Shown here: positions 6,260 through 7,493 of the stretch, one piece after another
Numbering within the stretch: the first letter of the stretch is position 1
How the letters are laid out: every line of letters starts with the position of its first letter
Translations under genes and position numbers: made by a program
Source of the DNA: Actinomycetes bacterium
GTDB lineage: Bacteria > Actinomycetota > Actinomycetes > Mycobacteriales > Micromonosporaceae
Length of the DNA stretch: 7,493 nucleotides
Direction of reading: 5' to 3'
Assembly: GCA_023437285.1 (NCBI GenBank)
Contig: JAEZGP010000285.1
Location: forward strand, 1 to 7,493
Notes under the pieces: model-generated
The model's input: the letters and a program-made list of their open reading frames with translations, nothing else
Databases searched by the model: none
What the model was told of the DNA's origin: nothing

Positions 6260-7399
6260 ATGCGCCTGCTCCGCCTCAGCGTGCTTGCCGCGACCTGCGC
6301 CCTGGCCGTCACCGGCCTGTCGGCGTGTGGCAAGGACGACAACGGGGGAACGACCGATGCCGCCGGCGGTCCCATCACCGTCGCCGCGTCCGACACGGCG
6401 TGTGACCTCGCGCGGACCGAATCGCCGGCCGGCACCATCACCTTCACGGTGACCAACAAGGGCACCAAGGTGACCGAGTTCTACGTGTACGCCGAGGGCG
6501 ACCGGGTCATGGCCGAGGTGGAGAACATCGGCCCCGGTCTGAGCCGCGACATGCACGTCGAGCTGCCCGCCGGCACGTACGAGACGGCGTGCAAGCCGGG
6601 CATGGTGGGCAAGGGCATCCGCGGCGCGTTCACGGTCAGCGGCAGCGCGCCGGCGCTCAACGCGGACGCCAAGCTCGCCGCGGCGACCGAGAGCTACTCC
6701 CGGTATGTGCGCAGCCAGACCGAAGCGCTGCTGGTCAAGACGCAGGAGTTCGTCGACGCCGTCAAGGCCGGCGACATCCCGAAGGCCAAGGCGCTGTTCC
6801 CGGTCGCGCGGACCTACTGGGAGCGCATCGAGCCCGTGGCGGAGATCTTCGGCGACCTCGACCCCAAGATCGACGGTCGCGAGGAGGTCATCGAGGAGGG
6901 CATGGCGTTCACCGGTTTCCACCGCCTCGAGAAGGATCTCTGGGTCGCCGGCGACGTCAGCAAGTCGGGCCCGATCGCCGACCAGCTGATGGTCGATATC
7001 AAGGAGATCGTCGCGCGGGCCAACGCCGAGAAGCTGTCGCCGTTGCAGCTGGCCAACGGGGCCAAGGAGCTGCTCGACGAGGTCGCCACCGGCAAGATCA
7101 CCGGCGAGGAGGACCGCTACTCGCACACCGACCTGTGGGACTTCGCGGCCAACGTGCAGGGCTCGAAGGCGGCCATCGCGGCGCTGCGGCCTGTCCTGCA
7201 GGAGCGGGCACCTGACCTCGTGACGCAGCTCGACACCAACTTCACCGCCGTCGAGACGGCGCTGGACAAGCACCGCAAGGGCGACGGCTGGCAGCTGCAC
7301 AACGAGCTCAGCCAGGCCGAGCTCAAGACCCTGTCCGACGCGATCAACGCGCTGGCCGAGCCGGTCAGCAAGGTCGCCGCCGTGGTTGCCGGCAAGTAG
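6260..7399 (+). CDS. efeO: Iron uptake lipoprotein EfeO (cupredoxin + M75 domains)
   Basis: Extracytoplasmic iron-binding component that hands iron to EfeU, 379 aa. Residues 1-22 are a lipoprotein signal peptide with lipobox L-S-A-C, so C23 would be lipidated and anchor the protein to the membrane, as expected in a Gram-positive. A cupredoxin-like domain (about 38-128) has candidate metal ligands C48, E74, C111 and M115 (C-K-P-G-M). The M75/imelysin-like domain (about 135-378) carries the H-x-x-E motif H221-R-L-E224 and the conserved stretch Y-S-H-T-D-L-W-D-F at 287-295. This is the full two-domain form, not the short M75-only form. The ATG at 6260 has AAGGAG at 6244-6249, ten bases upstream. 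It ends with TAG, 31 bases before efeB. Confidence 0.95.
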   Translation: MRLLRLSVLAATCALAVTGLSACGKDDNGGTTDAAGGPITVAASDTACDLARTESPAGTITFTVTNKGTKVTEFYVYAEGDRVMAEVENIGPGLSRDMHVELPAGTYETACKPGMVGKGIRGAFTVSGSAPALNADAKLAAATESYSRYVRSQTEALLVKTQEFVDAVKAGDIPKAKALFPVARTYWERIEPVAEIFGDLDPKIDGREEVIEEGMAFTGFHRLEKDLWVAGDVSKSGPIADQLMVDIKEIVARANAEKLSPLQLANGAKELLDEVATGKITGEEDRYSHTDLWDFAANVQGSKAAIAALRPVLQERAPDLVTQLDTNFTAVETALDKHRKGDGWQLHNELSQAELKTLSDAINALAEPVSKVAAVVAGK

Positions 7400-7430
7400 G
7401 CAGAGCCAAGTAGAGCGAGGGGTACGGGAG

Positions 7431-7493
7431 ATGGCGCACACGATCTCCCGGCGGCAGCTGATCGCCGCCGGCGGCGCCGGGGCGGGCCTGCTC
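7431..7493 (+). CDS. efeB: Deferrochelatase/DyP-type peroxidase EfeB, 3'-partial (N-terminus only)
   Basis: Only 21 codons are inside the window. They read as a Tat signal peptide start: S-R-R-Q-L at residues 6-10, followed by a small-residue hydrophobic core rich in Ala and Gly. A twin-arginine signal directly after efeO is what is expected of EfeB, the Tat-exported haem peroxidase that oxidises iron or removes it from haem for EfeO/EfeU. GAGGGG at 7417-7422 is eight bases upstream of the ATG; GGGAG at 7426-7430 touches it and is too close. No catalytic part is visible, so the name rests on the signal and gene order. Confidence 0.8.
   Translation, partial: MAHTISRRQLIAAGGAGAGLL

Overview
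The window is a 7.5 kb stretch of very GC-rich DNA (third codon positions are almost all G or C). Its gene content and order look like a high-GC actinobacterium, probably of the Micromonosporaceae or a related group. The protein families support this: an actinobacterial-type SIS protein beside manA, a long-form SAH hydrolase, and an EfeUOB iron importer behind a DtxR/IdeR-type operator. All genes are on the + strand. I place it no more precisely than that, because I could run no search.

Layout. (1) Positions 2-2939 hold three genes joined by ATGA stop/start overlaps: the 3' part of a SIS-domain sugar-phosphate isomerase-like gene, a ZnT9-like cation diffusion facilitator, and manA (zinc-dependent mannose-6-phosphate isomerase). 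The first ~21 bases resemble a Nextera transposon mosaic end, so the apparent N-terminus of the first gene is probably not real. (2) Positions 2940-3675 are a 736-base intergenic region with no credible gene. It holds a 7-copy 17-bp tandem array, an AT-rich stretch with a TTGACA promoter-like site, a strongly folded leader-RNA-like segment with some c-di-AMP riboswitch-like blocks, a second and unrelated array of about 17 bp, and hairpins just before ahcY. (3) Positions 3676-5224 hold ahcY and its intrinsic terminator. (4) From 5249 to the end is an iron-uptake operon: a promoter overlapped by an iron box, then efeU, efeO and the first 21 codons of efeB.

How the parts work together. The first cluster supplies or monitors mannose-6-phosphate, which feeds GDP-mannose and cell-envelope glycans. 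A metal exporter is translationally coupled in front of the metal-dependent ManA. AhcY clears S-adenosylhomocysteine and supports the methyl cycle. EfeO (lipoprotein), EfeB (Tat-exported haem peroxidase) and EfeU (membrane permease) form one elemental/ferrous iron importer that should be switched off when iron is plentiful.

Most genes here are ordinary. The parts worth a second look are the manA-ahcY intergenic region, the SIS protein that seems to lack both isomerase catalytic residues, the iron box, and the adapter-like start of the sequence. I did not find a clearly new multi-gene system.
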